Part shown: piece by piece, positions 7,855 to 16,333 of the stretch
Position numbering within the stretch: position 1 is the stretch's first letter
Layout: the number at the start of each line of letters is the position of its first letter
NCBI RefSeq assembly: GCF_004345365.1
Contig: NZ_SLVF01000005.1
Location: 558,001 to 622,000, forward strand
Length of the DNA: 64,000 nt
From: Kribbella sp. VKM Ac-2568
GTDB taxonomy: Bacteria > Actinomycetota > Actinomycetes > Propionibacteriales > Kribbellaceae
Direction: 5' to 3'
Program-made: the position numbers and the translations under genes
The notes under the pieces: model-generated
Seen by the model: the letters and a program-made list of their open reading frames with translations, nothing else
Databases searched by the model: none
Told to the model about the DNA's origin: nothing

Positions 7855-9024
7855 ATGAAGCTGCCGGAGCTACCGACGGAGAAGGCGTTCCCTTCGCCGT
7901 TGCATCACCCGCGGGTCGCGACCGTGATCGGGCGGTGGTTGGGGGTCGCGGTGACGGTCTGCTTCCTCACCGGGCTGTTCAGCCACTTCCAGCAGGCGAC
8001 GCCGGGCTGGCTCGTCATCCCGAGCCGGCCGGCCTCGCTCTATCGGGTCACGCAGGGGCTCCATGTACTGACCGGGATCATCTCCGTGCCGCTGCTGCTG
8101 GCAAAGCTATGGACGGTCTACCCGAAGTTGTTCGCGAAGCTTCCGTGGCCGCCCAGCCGGAAGGCCCTGGGCGCGGCCTTCGAGCGCCTCTCGATCGCCA
8201 TGCTGGTGGCTGCGATGGCGCTCGAACTCTTCATCGGTTTCCTCAACACGCTGCAGTGGTACCCATGGCCGTTCCCCTTCAAGGAAACGCACTACGCGCT
8301 GGCGTGGATCATCGTCGGTGCCCTGCTGGTGCACCTCGGGGTCAAGCTGCCACTGATCATCGCGAACTGGCGGAGGACACCAGCAGACCGTACTCCGGTC
8401 CCGGAGCCGGCCGAATCATTGCCGCCAGCAATCACCGGGCTGAGCCGCCGCGGGCTGTTCCGCACGGTCGCCGGCACGGCAGCCCTGGTGGGAGTCACCT
8501 CACTCGGCCAGTCGGTATCCGCGTTCGGGCCGATCGCAGTACTGGCGCCACGCAAGCCCAACGTCGGCCCGCAAGGGCTTCCGGTCAACCGCACTGCTCG
8601 GGACGCCGGGGTCGCCATAGTCGCTCCGGACTGGCGGTTCACTATCACGGGCCCGGAGCAACTGTCTTACTCACTCGATGAGCTGCGCGCCTTGCCACAG
8701 AGCCGGTCCGACTTGCCGATCGCCTGTGTCGAGGGCTGGAGCCAAGGTGCTCGGTGGGAGGGCATACGGGTCAAGGATTTGCTGAAGCTTTGTGGAGCTC
8801 CGGAGGGATCGAGTCTGAGGGTGGTCTCGATGGAGAAGGGCGGCTTCTACGCCACCAGCGAGCTTCCTCCGCAGTTCGCGGAAGATCCCCTCACGCTGCT
8901 CGCCTTGCGCCTGAACGGGACCGACCTCGACCTGGACCACGGCTTCCCTGCCCGCATCATCGCCCCCAACAGACCCGGCGTCCTCCAAACCAAATGGGTC
9001 CACCGGCTGGAGGTCCTCACATGA
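7855..9024 (+). CDS. Membrane-anchored molybdopterin-dependent oxidoreductase with cytochrome-b-like N terminus
   Basis: This 389-residue protein has four N-terminal membrane helices carrying histidines (H44, H70, H146, H160) in positions suited to heme b ligation. A fifth hydrophobic segment, preceded by SRRGLFRTVAG (a twin-arginine-like motif), spans about 203-225. The remainder is a sulfite-oxidase-fold domain, with C291 in IACVEGWSQGARWEG as the expected molybdenum ligand. It lacks the C-terminal dimerisation domain of full sulfite oxidases. The substrate is unknown. The stop overlaps the ATG of the next membrane gene by 4 nt, so the two probably form one complex. Confidence 0.88.
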   Translation: MKLPELPTEKAFPSPLHHPRVATVIGRWLGVAVTVCFLTGLFSHFQQATPGWLVIPSRPASLYRVTQGLHVLTGIISVPLLLAKLWTVYPKLFAKLPWPPSRKALGAAFERLSIAMLVAAMALELFIGFLNTLQWYPWPFPFKETHYALAWIIVGALLVHLGVKLPLIIANWRRTPADRTPVPEPAESLPPAITGLSRRGLFRTVAGTAALVGVTSLGQSVSAFGPIAVLAPRKPNVGPQGLPVNRTARDAGVAIVAPDWRFTITGPEQLSYSLDELRALPQSRSDLPIACVEGWSQGARWEGIRVKDLLKLCGAPEGSSLRVVSMEKGGFYATSELPPQFAEDPLTLLALRLNGTDLDLDHGFPARIIAPNRPGVLQTKWVHRLEVLT

Positions 9025-9524
9025 CAAAGCCACCGATCGGGCAACTGCGGAGCCGACTCAGCGCAACCATCGCCGTGCGGACCGGGCTGGCGGTCGTGGG
9101 TGTTGGGGTCGGGTTGTGGGGGCTCGGGTTGTTGCTGCAGTCACTCAGTGTGGATGCGCTGATCCGGTTGCCGTTGTGGCTTGCCGGTGCGGTGATCGCG
9201 AACGACTTTTTCCTTGTCCCGCTGACCATCAGCGTCGGCTGGATGCTGGCGCGTTGGTCGATCGGGCCGGGCCACCACCGCACGGTGACAACCGTGCGCA
9301 CGATGCTGCTGTACGCCGGGATCACCACGCTGGTGGCGATTCCTCTGCTGCTCCGGCAGGGCAAGGGCGTCAACCCGACGGTGCTGCCGCGGAACTACCT
9401 GCGCGACTGGTTGTTGCTCGAGGCCACGATCGTGCTGGTCGGCGTACTGGTGGCGGTGGTTCAGGGGCGGCGCTTGACGTTCAGGAGGTCGCGGGCCTCG
9501 TCCGGGGACATCGGCGGGCGCTGA
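9021..9524 (+). CDS. Small membrane protein coupled to the molybdopterin oxidoreductase
   Basis: This is a 167-residue protein with about four hydrophobic helices (around 20-42, 47-70, 90-110, 128-148) and basic ends. It starts at ATG 9021, overlapping the upstream stop (ATGA). No family recognised; a role as membrane partner or quinone-side subunit of the oxidoreductase is inferred from coupling only. The last 64 nt overlap the convergent BKACE gene. Confidence 0.75.
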   Translation: MTKPPIGQLRSRLSATIAVRTGLAVVGVGVGLWGLGLLLQSLSVDALIRLPLWLAGAVIANDFFLVPLTISVGWMLARWSIGPGHHRTVTTVRTMLLYAGITTLVAIPLLLRQGKGVNPTVLPRNYLRDWLLLEATIVLVGVLVAVVQGRRLTFRRSRASSGDIGGR

Positions 9525-10288
9525 GCCAGGGTCGCCAGCGTGGCGGCACGCTCGACGAGCTCCGAGTTGTGGGTGACCGGCCGGCCCTTGGCGAGGGTGA
9601 GCGTGTCCTCCATGCCGACGCGGAGGTGGCCGCCCTTCGAGAGCGCGGCCAGCGCCACCGGGAGGGTGGTCCGGCCGACACCCGTCGCGGACCAGGAAGT
9701 CACGCCGGCCGGCAGTCCGTTGACCGCGGCAACCAGGGCGTCCGTAGTACCGGGCATGCCGCCGGGGACGCCCATCACCAGGTCGCAGTGCACCTTGCCG
9801 CCGTACGGGAGGCCGAGCTTGTCGAGCAACCGGTTCAGCGCGGCGACGTGGCCGAGGTCGAACAGCTCGAACTCCGGGACCACCTCGCGCTCCTGGGTGA
9901 GCTGGTAGAGCTCGGTCACGAACGGCCAGGGGTTCATGAAGACGTCGTCGCCGAAGTTGACCGTGCCCATCGTCAGGGAGCAGGAGTCCGGCGCCGCGTC
10001 GAGGACCTTGAGGCGGTGCTCGAACGGGTCGGTCACGGCGCCTCCGGTGGACAGCTGCACGATCAGGGCGGTGTTCTCCCGGACCGCGGTCACGGTGTCG
10101 GTCAGCCGGCCGAGGTCCAGCGTCGGCCGGTGGTCCGCGTCGCGGATGTGGATGTGGATCATCGCGGCCCCGGCGGCCTCGCACCGCTTGGCCGTCTCCA
10201 CCAGCTCCTCGAGCGTGGTCGGCAACGCCGGACAGTCCGCCTTGGCGGTCTCGGCACCGGTGGGGGCAACAGTGATCAACGTCGACAT
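9461..10288 (-). CDS. BKACE-family beta-keto acid cleavage enzyme (DUF849)
   Basis: This is a 275-residue TIM-barrel enzyme. The family condenses a beta-keto acid with acetyl-CoA to give acetoacetate and a CoA ester; 3-keto-5-aminohexanoate is the prototype substrate. Zinc-binding histidines lie in MIHIHIRD (H45, H47). [14 protein letters not shown] and HLRVGMEDT are family blocks. Start at ATG 10288 (an ATG at 10291 is equally possible); no clear ribosome site. Its 3' end overlaps the convergent membrane gene. Confidence 0.9.
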   Translation of the reverse strand: MSTLITVAPTGAETAKADCPALPTTLEELVETAKRCEAAGAAMIHIHIRDADHRPTLDLGRLTDTVTAVRENTALIVQLSTGGAVTDPFEHRLKVLDAAPDSCSLTMGTVNFGDDVFMNPWPFVTELYQLTQEREVVPEFELFDLGHVAALNRLLDKLGLPYGGKVHCDLVMGVPGGMPGTTDALVAAVNGLPAGVTSWSATGVGRTTLPVALAALSKGGHLRVGMEDTLTLAKGRPVTHNSELVERAATLATLAQRPPMSPDEARDLLNVKRRP

Positions 10289-10361
10289 CATGAACGAATC
10301 GTGCCAGATCCGGACACTGGACGGGACATTTGCCCGTGGCTGGTCCCGAAAACCGGACGAT

Positions 10362-10496
10362 CTACCGCTGGCTTCCCCCGCGACGAAGCCGGCCGACCAG
10401 CGCGCCGACACCGCCAGCGACCGCCGCGACCGCGAACAGGCCGAGGATGAACACCACCGGAACCGAGCCACCGTTCGCGTCGCCGCGCGGGTACAT
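10362..10496 (-). CDS. Candidate 44-residue single-pass membrane protein
   Basis: The frame [20 protein letters not shown] continues into an Ala/Gly/Val helix and ends in a basic RLRRGGSQR tail. An in-frame GTG upstream would give about 60 residues with an amphipathic [10 protein letters not shown] start. It is divergent from dtd. There is no obvious ribosome site, so support is limited to its membrane-protein composition. Confidence 0.4.
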   Translation of the reverse strand: MYPRGDANGGSVPVVFILGLFAVAAVAGGVGALVGRLRRGGSQR

Positions 10497-10574
10497 CCGG
10501 CAAGGGCCGACGAGGACCAGCCATCGGAGCAGGCGGCGCACGTAACGAGCATGGCAGGTTGGCAGACTGGGCGC

Positions 10575-11000
10575 ATGAGAGCAGTGCTGCAGCGTGTCAA
10601 GCGGGCGTCGGTGGTGGTTGAGGGCGACGTCGTCGGGGCGATCGATGAGCCTGGGCTGGTGGTGTTGGTGGGGGTGACGCATGACGACACGGCCGAGAGG
10701 GCGGCCGCGTTGGCGTCGAAGATCTGGACGCTGCGGATCCTGCGCGACGAGCGGTCGTGCGCCGATGAGCACGCGCCGATCCTGGCGATCAGTCAGTTCA
10801 CGCTGTATGCCGACACGCGGAAGGGCCGGCGGCCGTCGTGGAGTGCCGCGGCGCCTGGTTCTGTATCGGAGCCCTTGTACGAGGCGTTCTGCGCCGCCCT
10901 GGAGTCCCTCGACGCCAAAGTAGAACGAGGCCGCTTCGGCGCCGACATGGAAGTAACCCTGACCAACGACGGACCGGTCACTTTGATCCTGGACGCCTGA
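10575..11000 (+). CDS. dtd: D-aminoacyl-tRNA deacylase
   Basis: This 141-residue protein is full length and starts [13 protein letters not shown] as the family does. The two active-site motifs are present: [17 protein letters not shown] and the C-terminal NDGPVT. The enzyme removes D-amino acids (and glycine from tRNA-Ala) mischarged onto tRNA in the cytoplasm. ATG 10575 matches the family start exactly. Confidence 0.96.
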   Translation: MRAVLQRVKRASVVVEGDVVGAIDEPGLVVLVGVTHDDTAERAAALASKIWTLRILRDERSCADEHAPILAISQFTLYADTRKGRRPSWSAAAPGSVSEPLYEAFCAALESLDAKVERGRFGADMEVTLTNDGPVTLILDA

Positions 11001-11068
11001 CCTTCCACGTGTTGGGCGGATGACGGCAGTTGTTGTTCAGGTGGTCTTGCAGTGTTGGGAAACAGAAC

Positions 11069-11108
11069 GGACCCCCGACTCGGATCTGGTGATCCGGGAC
11101 GGGGGTCC
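11069..11108. terminator. Convergent terminator hairpin
   Basis: The inverted repeat GGACCCCCG (11069-11077) / CGGGGGTCC (11100-11108) has an inner GGATC/GATCC pairing. It lies between dtd and the convergent secreted-protein gene and could stop transcripts from both sides. Confidence 0.7.
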
Positions 11109-11163
11109 GGGGCCTGGCTGAATCGGTGAGGTTCGGCTCAGCGAGGGTGGGGTGTCGGCTGGA

Positions 11164-12390
11164 TCAGCCGATCACTCCGGCGGCCGAGTGGCCGACGATG
11201 ACCTTGGTGTTCAGGCTGTAGACGTCGATCACCAGGGCGTTGACGGAGATGTACCGCTTCTGACGCAGGACCTGGTTGAAGGTCAGCTTGGCGATGCCGG
11301 GGATGTCCAGGGTGGTGTTCGGCTTGTTCGGCACGTTGTACACCTTGTTGCCGACCTTGACCGAGACGACGCTGGAGGTGGAGTCCAGGCCGACCTTGCC
11401 GTCCTTGGTCTTCCACGCCGAGGCGGAGGACTCGATCGCGGCGATGGACAGGTTGCCCACCTTCACGCCGGCGACGTGCGAGGTGAAGTTCACGGCGGAC
11501 TTCTCGGTGCCCATGTAGCCGTTCTTGGTGGTGTACACCGCGCCCACGTAGGCGACCTTCGGGATGCTGACCTCGGCGACCGCGCTCCGGATCGTCTTGC
11601 CTTCCGTGCCCTGGCAGGTGGACTGGTAGGAGGTCGGACCGGAGGTGACCAGCTTGTCGACGTTCGCCTTGGTGCCGTACGCATCACCGATCACCATCGC
11701 GGTGGCCGGCTTGGTGATCTCCGCGCGGGTCTTCAGCACCGCGACGTCGACACCCTGCGGGATGTAGCGGTTCTTCACGTTCGCGTGCACCACGACGGCC
11801 TGCGCGTACGAGTAGATGCCGGTGTTGGTCTTCACGCCACCGACGCGGTTGAGCACGATGTAACCGAGGCCCGGGACGGCGACCTTGGTGTTCGGGCCCG
11901 GCTTGACCAGCGACGGGACCGACACGGCGCCGATCTTCACCGCGGCGAAGGTGGTGCTGCCGGTGTAGGACAGCTGGCCGTTCTTGTAAACCGCGGTGGT
12001 CGTGGTCTTCGCGCCGGTCAGCGTGAGCAGCGAGCCGATCTTGATGTCGACGGCGGTCGCGTTGCTGGTGACACCGTTACCGCTCTTGTCGTTGAACGAG
12101 TGCGTGTCGGTGGTGACCGAGCGGGCGATCGCCTGGTCGTTGACGTTCGCGGTGGCCAGGTCGTTCTGGTCCGACCGGTTCGAGTCCGTGGTGCAGCTGA
12201 TCTGGCTGACGACCTGCGGGCCGCTGTTCGCGAGCCCGGTCTGGACGTCGGTGCCGAACGCGTAACCGCTGTAGCCAAATACCGGCGCGGCGGACGCCGA
12301 ACCCGAGGTCAGCGCAATCGTAGAAGCTACGCCGACAACCGCCGCGACTCCGACGGCAGCGAGCTTCTTGTATCCGATGCGGGGTCTCAT
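11164..12390 (-). CDS. Secreted choice-of-anchor-P-like protein
   Basis: This is a 408-residue exported protein. The signal peptide has KK at 8-9, a hydrophobic core and a likely SASA-A cut near residue 35. The mature part is rich in Thr, Ser, Val and Gly, with beta-strand patterns and two cysteines that may pair (ISCTTD, STCQGT). No membrane anchor or sorting motif is visible. Segments such as IPGIAKLTFNQV resemble the actinobacterial choice-of-anchor P group; function unknown. A strong GGAGGAGGGG site precedes ATG 12390. Confidence 0.75.
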   Translation of the reverse strand: MRPRIGYKKLAAVGVAAVVGVASTIALTSGSASAAPVFGYSGYAFGTDVQTGLANSGPQVVSQISCTTDSNRSDQNDLATANVNDQAIARSVTTDTHSFNDKSGNGVTSNATAVDIKIGSLLTLTGAKTTTTAVYKNGQLSYTGSTTFAAVKIGAVSVPSLVKPGPNTKVAVPGLGYIVLNRVGGVKTNTGIYSYAQAVVVHANVKNRYIPQGVDVAVLKTRAEITKPATAMVIGDAYGTKANVDKLVTSGPTSYQSTCQGTEGKTIRSAVAEVSIPKVAYVGAVYTTKNGYMGTEKSAVNFTSHVAGVKVGNLSIAAIESSASAWKTKDGKVGLDSTSSVVSVKVGNKVYNVPNKPNTTLDIPGIAKLTFNQVLRQKRYISVNALVIDVYSLNTKVIVGHSAAGVIG

Positions 12391-12637
12391 GACCCCTCCT
12401 CCCTGAGTGATGACGTGACCCTAGTGAGCGGGCCAGGACACAGACACAACTCAGCCGGTTGCGCTAGGTAACGAGTAGGTGCCGCTCCGAGATCAAACCG
12501 TTACATAATGGCCCATGCCGTGAGAAACGCGGTCTTGCGCGTAACTCGCCGCCGTGAGATTCAGGCCACCCCGATTGGCTGACGGAACAAGCAAACCCCT
12601 GCGCCGTAAAGGAAATCGACACAGGGGTGAGACAAAG
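12391..12637. other. Intergenic region upstream of the secreted-protein gene
   Basis: No supported gene. The sequence GTTACATAATGG near 12500 is AT-richer than its surroundings, but its use as a promoter on either strand is not established. Confidence 0.4.
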
Positions 12638-12673
12638 CCGAAGGGCCCGACGCGCAAGCTCCGGGCCCTTCGG
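12638..12673 (-). terminator. Terminator of the sulfurtransferase operon
   Basis: A perfect 12-bp inverted repeat, CCGAAGGGCCCG at 12638-12649 with its complement at 12662-12673, is followed on the minus strand by CTTTGTCTC. It lies directly downstream of the sseC-like gene. Confidence 0.8.
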
Positions 12674-12691
12674 GGTATTCCAGCCGGTCGA

Positions 12692-12988
12692 TCAGACGGC
12701 GACGGCGACCTCGGCCACCTCGCCGTACTGCGCCACCACCTGCCGGTCCACCGGCTCCGCCTTCGGGGCGAGGGTGCGCAGCGTCCAGCTCCCCGGCGCC
12801 GCGAAGAACCGGAAGTGACCGGTCGCCGAGGTCGGCACCTCGGCCGTGAACTCACCAGTGGAGTCCAGCAGCCGCACGTAGGCGCCGCCGACCGGCTCCT
12901 CGCCGCGCAGTACCTGGCCCTGGATCACGGCTTCCTTGTCGATGTCGACGCCCTTGAGGTCAAGGCCGCCCTTCTTCGCTCCGCACAT
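12692..12988 (-). CDS. sseC: DUF1416 protein, SseC-like, partner of the sulfurtransferase
   Basis: This 98-residue protein begins MCGAKKGGLDL, as the family does, and folds as a small beta-rich carboxypeptidase-regulatory-like domain (VIQGQVLRGEEPVGGAYVRL). In mycobacteria the homologue SseC follows the sulfurtransferase gene; its exact role is not settled. Here it starts 2 nt after the sseA-like stop, the last gene of the operon. Confidence 0.88.
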   Translation of the reverse strand: MCGAKKGGLDLKGVDIDKEAVIQGQVLRGEEPVGGAYVRLLDSTGEFTAEVPTSATGHFRFFAAPGSWTLRTLAPKAEPVDRQVVAQYGEVAEVAVAV

Positions 12989-12990
12989 GG

Positions 12991-13839
12991 TCAGGCCTTC
13001 CCGGGCTCGTCGCCGAGGGCGACCGGTACGCCGACCAGCGAGCCCCACTCGGTCCAGGAGCCGTCGTAGTTCTTGACGTTCGGCTGGCCCAGGATCTCGT
13101 GCAGCACGAACCAGCTGTGCGCCGAGCGCTCGCCGATCCGGCAGTACGCGATGGTGTCCTTGCCGAAGTCCACGCCGGCGTCGGCGTACAGGGTCTTCAG
13201 CTCGTCGTCGGAGCGGAAGGTGCCGTCGTCGTTGGCCGCCTTGCTCCACGGGATGCTGGCCGCGGTCGGGATGTGGCCCGCGCGCTGCGCCTGCTCCTGC
13301 GGGAGGTGGGCCGGGGCGAGCAGCCGGCCGGCGTACTCGTCGGGGCTGCGCACGTCGACCAGGTTCTTCACGCCGATGGCCTCCTCGACCTCGTCGCGGA
13401 AGGCGCGGATGCTCTTGTCCTGCTCCTTGGCCTGGTACTGCGTGGCCTCGCGCTTGACGACCTCGTCGGTCAGCTCGCGGCTGTCCAGCTCCCAGCGCTT
13501 GCGGCCGCCGTCGAGCAGGCGGACATCACTGTGGCCGTAGAGCTTGAAGTACCAGTACGCGTAGGCCGCGAACCAGTTGTTGTTGCCGCCGTAGAGCACG
13601 ACGGTGTCGTCGCTCGACACCCCGCGCTCGGACAGCAGCGCCTCGAACTGTGCCTTGTTGACGAAGTCGCGGCGGACCTGGTCCTGGAGGTCGTCCTTCC
13701 AGTCCAGCTTGATCGCACCGGCGATGTGGCCGGCGTCGTACGCCGAGACGTCCTCGTCGACCTCGATCAGGACGACGTTGGCGTCATTCTTGTGCTCCTC
13801 GACCCAGTCGGCCGAGACGAGAGCGGATTCCCTGCTCAT
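12991..13839 (-). CDS. sseA: Thiosulfate sulfurtransferase (rhodanese), SseA/CysA type
   Basis: This 282-residue two-domain rhodanese is cytoplasmic. The N-terminal inactive domain carries AYDAGHIAGAI. The C-terminal domain has VDVRSPDEY (161-169) and the catalytic loop YCRIGERSAHSW with C233. The enzyme moves sulfane sulfur from thiosulfate or 3-mercaptopyruvate to acceptors. AGGAG lies about 9 nt before the ATG. It sits between DUF4395 and sseC, in an operon probably governed by the Cys-containing leader peptide upstream. Confidence 0.94.
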   Translation of the reverse strand: MSRESALVSADWVEEHKNDANVVLIEVDEDVSAYDAGHIAGAIKLDWKDDLQDQVRRDFVNKAQFEALLSERGVSSDDTVVLYGGNNNWFAAYAYWYFKLYGHSDVRLLDGGRKRWELDSRELTDEVVKREATQYQAKEQDKSIRAFRDEVEEAIGVKNLVDVRSPDEYAGRLLAPAHLPQEQAQRAGHIPTAASIPWSKAANDDGTFRSDDELKTLYADAGVDFGKDTIAYCRIGERSAHSWFVLHEILGQPNVKNYDGSWTEWGSLVGVPVALGDEPGKA

Positions 13840-13851
13840 GGATGCTGCTCC

Positions 13852-14304
13852 TCAGGTGGTAGTAGCGGTGTTTGGCGTACGAATGCGGTGGATCAGCAGA
13901 TAGGCCTCGCAACCGAGGCAGAGCCCGACCGCGGCATTCACGAACGCGGCGACCAGGGCGAATCCGGTGGCGACCACGCCGAGCACCTCGACGCCGGCCA
14001 GGTAGCCGATCAGGCCGAGCACGGCGAAGACCAGCCCGACGAGCTGGGCGAACCGTGGCGGCGCGGCGTCCTCGAGTTCCTGCGGCGGACCGAGCCGGGG
14101 CCGGATCACCCGCTTGAAGAACTGCCCGTACGGCGACGCCTGGACGCCGAACGCGACCGAGATCGCGAAGACGACGGCCTGGATCGCCAGCGGCCACGGG
14201 CTGTTCAGCACGAGGGTCAGTGCGAGGACCACCGTCGTGACGGCCGCGGCGAAGCGCAGACCGCGGGGGTCGACCTGGGGTTGCACTGCCGCCTGACTGG
14301 ACAT
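13852..14304 (-). CDS. DUF4395 membrane protein, first structural gene of the sulfur operon
   Basis: This is a 150-residue protein with about four membrane helices and a C-terminal GLCLGCEAYLL motif; the two cysteines could carry sulfur or bind a metal. DUF4395 genes often sit next to rhodaneses and thioredoxins in actinobacteria, so a role in sulfur transport or delivery is plausible. ATG 14304 has GGGAG 5 nt upstream; GTG 14310 is less likely. Twelve bases separate its stop from the sulfurtransferase start. Confidence 0.85.
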   Translation of the reverse strand: MSSQAAVQPQVDPRGLRFAAAVTTVVLALTLVLNSPWPLAIQAVVFAISVAFGVQASPYGQFFKRVIRPRLGPPQELEDAAPPRFAQLVGLVFAVLGLIGYLAGVEVLGVVATGFALVAAFVNAAVGLCLGCEAYLLIHRIRTPNTATTT

Positions 14305-14309
14305 GACCA

Positions 14310-14322
14310 CTCCCGGAAGGAG
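14310..14322 (-). promoter_or_regulatory. Possible hairpin sequestering the DUF4395 ribosome site
   Basis: On the minus strand CTCCTTCCGGGAG can fold with CTCC pairing to the GGAG of the Shine-Dalgarno site. It lies about 95 nt downstream of the leader-peptide stop. A role in translation control is inferred from position. Confidence 0.4.
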
Positions 14323-14415
14323 GTGGATCGAGCGGCCCGCCCGAAGGCTGCGGGAGGCGACGTACTGGGAACCGTGCTCAGCTTCCGGTTCCGGAGCGCT
14401 CGGGACGCCGCCTGG

Positions 14416-14496
14416 TCAGTGGGTACGACACAGGGACGAGCGCATGCGGCAGTTGTCCACCGCGCGGCGCTTGGTCAGCAAGGTCGTGTACTCCAC
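14416..14496 (-). CDS. Sulfur-operon leader peptide (26 residues)
   Basis: A GTG-started frame encodes LLTKRRAVDNCRMRSSLCRT before the final His and stop. This matches the actinobacterial leader-peptide pattern of a basic RR-x-VD-x-CR core followed by S-x-LC-R, seen upstream of cysteine and sulfur genes. Cysteines at 16 and 23 would make translation sensitive to charged tRNA-Cys. It ends 112 nt before the DUF4395 start, with a possible hairpin between. No ribosome site is visible, so the transcript may be leaderless. Confidence 0.75.
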   Translation of the reverse strand: MEYTTLLTKRRAVDNCRMRSSLCRTH

Positions 14497-14613
14497 GTCC
14501 AAGAGACTACGGAAGCGGTCCGGCCCGGCCAGCTTTTGTCCCAACTATTGAGACAACTGATCATATCCCGGACACCGGAGGCCGAGCCGGTACTACGGGC
14601 CGCCGCGGTCAGC

Positions 14614-14682
14614 TGCCGGCGGGCTGGCGGCGGGGCTGTTGCGGTCAGGTGTGCCGGCGGGCTAGCGGCGGGCCTGTTGCGG
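14614..14682. repeat. Two 31-bp direct repeats at the 3' end of the RDD gene
   Basis: Copies at 14614-14644 and 14652-14682 (beginning TGCCGGCGGGCT) differ at two positions. The second includes the RDD stop codon, so the first looks like a duplicated gene end just downstream. Confidence 0.7.
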
Positions 14683-15600
14683 GCCTACGACGACGTTGGT
14701 GCCGGCAACCTTGTCGTGCAAGGCCTGCTTCTTGTCGTCCCACAGCGGCCAGAGGTCGTTGATCAGGGCGAGGAAGCTGAACAGGGTGCCGACCAGCGGG
14801 ATGATGCCCAGCAGGCTGAGCCCGTTGTAGAGGCTGAATCGCTTCACCACGGCCTCACCCGGCGGCGGACCGGGGACGTCGCGCAGCCGGATGCTGATCC
14901 CGACCGCCTTCTTGCCCGGCGTCGCACCGCTGCGGGTGACGAAGAAGTACTCGTAGAAGAAGCTGATCACCAGGCTGATCACCATCGCCGGAAGCAGCCA
15001 TTGGTAGGCCTCCCACGGCAGACCCGTGCCGAACCGGGTCTCGCCGGCCGCGGCCTGGTCGAAGATGTCCTCCTGGTAGTCCACCGCGACCTGGAAGTAC
15101 TGATAGAAGAAGTAGCCGGTCAGCGGCAGCGTGCCGAAGAACAGGATCAGGCCGTCCAGGAACCGAGCCAGGACGCGCTTCCACCAGCCGGCCAGCGGCT
15201 GTCCGTCCGGGGTCGACTTCACGGTCGGCGCGTAGCCGAAGCCCTGCTGGCCGTACGGCTGCTGCGGACCGTAGCCCTGCCGCCCCATCCCCGGCTGCCC
15301 GAGCCCCTGGCCGTAACCCTGCTGCCCGTATCCCTGCTGGTCCTGTTGGCCGTAACCCTGCTGGCCGGGCTGGGCATAGCCCTGCTGCCCGTAGGTCTGC
15401 TGGCCTTGCTGTTGCCCCTGCTGTCCTTGCTGACCGTACTGACCTTGCTGCGCTTGCTGGCCGAAGGCGGCGCGGCCCGGCGGCGGGTACGGCGGCGGGC
15501 CCTCGCGCGGGCGGCGGTAGTCCGTCCAGAAGCCGCCGTCCCAGTATCTCTGCTGGGCGGAGTCCTGCGGATCGTCGTACCAACCAGCCGGGAAGCTCAT
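14662..15600 (-). CDS. RDD-family membrane protein with DUF2510 head and Q/G repeats
   Basis: This is a 312-residue protein. Residues 3-30 form a DUF2510 domain ([18 protein letters not shown]). About 45-115 is a Q/G/Y-rich low-complexity linker built on QQGYGQ units. The C-terminal 190 residues form an RDD domain with several helices, starting [15 protein letters not shown] and ending in the conserved [17 protein letters not shown]. The substrate is unknown; RDD proteins have been linked to ion or nucleotide-linked transport. ATG 15600 is chosen over an upstream TTG because the domain begins directly there. Three PGQYGQ-type proteins at 32.8-35.7 kb share the architecture. Confidence 0.87.
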   Translation of the reverse strand: MSFPAGWYDDPQDSAQQRYWDGGFWTDYRRPREGPPPYPPPGRAAFGQQAQQGQYGQQGQQGQQQGQQTYGQQGYAQPGQQGYGQQDQQGYGQQGYGQGLGQPGMGRQGYGPQQPYGQQGFGYAPTVKSTPDGQPLAGWWKRVLARFLDGLILFFGTLPLTGYFFYQYFQVAVDYQEDIFDQAAAGETRFGTGLPWEAYQWLLPAMVISLVISFFYEYFFVTRSGATPGKKAVGISIRLRDVPGPPPGEAVVKRFSLYNGLSLLGIIPLVGTLFSFLALINDLWPLWDDKKQALHDKVAGTNVVVGPQQARR

Positions 15601-15670
15601 GGCCAAAGCATCACTTAGAGACAGTCCACTTCGCTATTCGGGTCTGCGCGGTGTTGTTTGAGCCGGCCGC

Positions 15671-16219
15671 TCAGCGCGGCTGACGGTCGACCGCGGCACC
15701 GAGGGCGGCGATCACGTCGGGCTTGCGAGGCTGGCCGCTGGCCCGGGTGACGATCGCGCCGGTCGCGTCGAGCACCAGCACGGTCGGCGTACGGAGGATG
15801 TCGAGGCGGCGGACCAGGTCCAGGTGAGATTCGGCGTCGAGCTCGACGTGGCGGACGCCCTCGACCATCGACTCGACCTCGGCCAGCGTCCTGCGGGTGG
15901 CGCGGCACGGTGCGCAGAAGGCAGACGAGAACTGCAGCAGCGTCGCCCGCTCACCGAGCTCCTCGCCGATGTCCCCGGCGCTCAACCGCTCCACGTCGTC
16001 GTCATGAGCCTCGCTGTGGTGGGCTGCCCCGATCTGCCCTGCCCCGACCTGCGTTGCCTGGCCGGATGTCGCCTGGGCGGCCGTCTCCTGCACTTCGGCC
16101 CTCCCGGCCACCTTCACCGGGCGAGTCCCCCGGAATCGTCCGTCGAACCGGGACTTGAACACGCTGAGCGCGACGCCGATGACGACGGCGCCGATCAGCA
16201 CGATGATCCCGGGGCTCAT
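15671..16219 (-). CDS. Membrane-anchored thioredoxin-like protein
   Basis: This 182-residue protein has an N-terminal membrane helix (4-21), a polar linker and a thioredoxin domain with CAPC active site (102-105) in FSSAFCAPCR. A later RTPTVLVLD segment supplies the cis-proline. The fold would face the cytoplasm if the short N terminus is outside; orientation is not certain. It lies close to the rhodanese/DUF4395 operon, so a role in sulfur or thiol exchange is plausible. Confidence 0.85.
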   Translation of the reverse strand: MSPGIIVLIGAVVIGVALSVFKSRFDGRFRGTRPVKVAGRAEVQETAAQATSGQATQVGAGQIGAAHHSEAHDDDVERLSAGDIGEELGERATLLQFSSAFCAPCRATRRTLAEVESMVEGVRHVELDAESHLDLVRRLDILRTPTVLVLDATGAIVTRASGQPRKPDVIAALGAAVDRQPR

Positions 16220-16333
16220 GACAATCCAGAGTACGTCGGTGTGGAATGCGCTCAAACGGTCGTTCAATCCTTGGACCGGGCAGTACCGCGTTGTACGTCC
16301 GAGCACCTCGTTCCCTCGCCCCAGGGAGTCACC

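Noticed and set aside
13099..15618. 839-residue plus-strand frame
   Set aside because: It is antisense to the sulfurtransferase, DUF4395 and RDD genes and has no recognisable domain.
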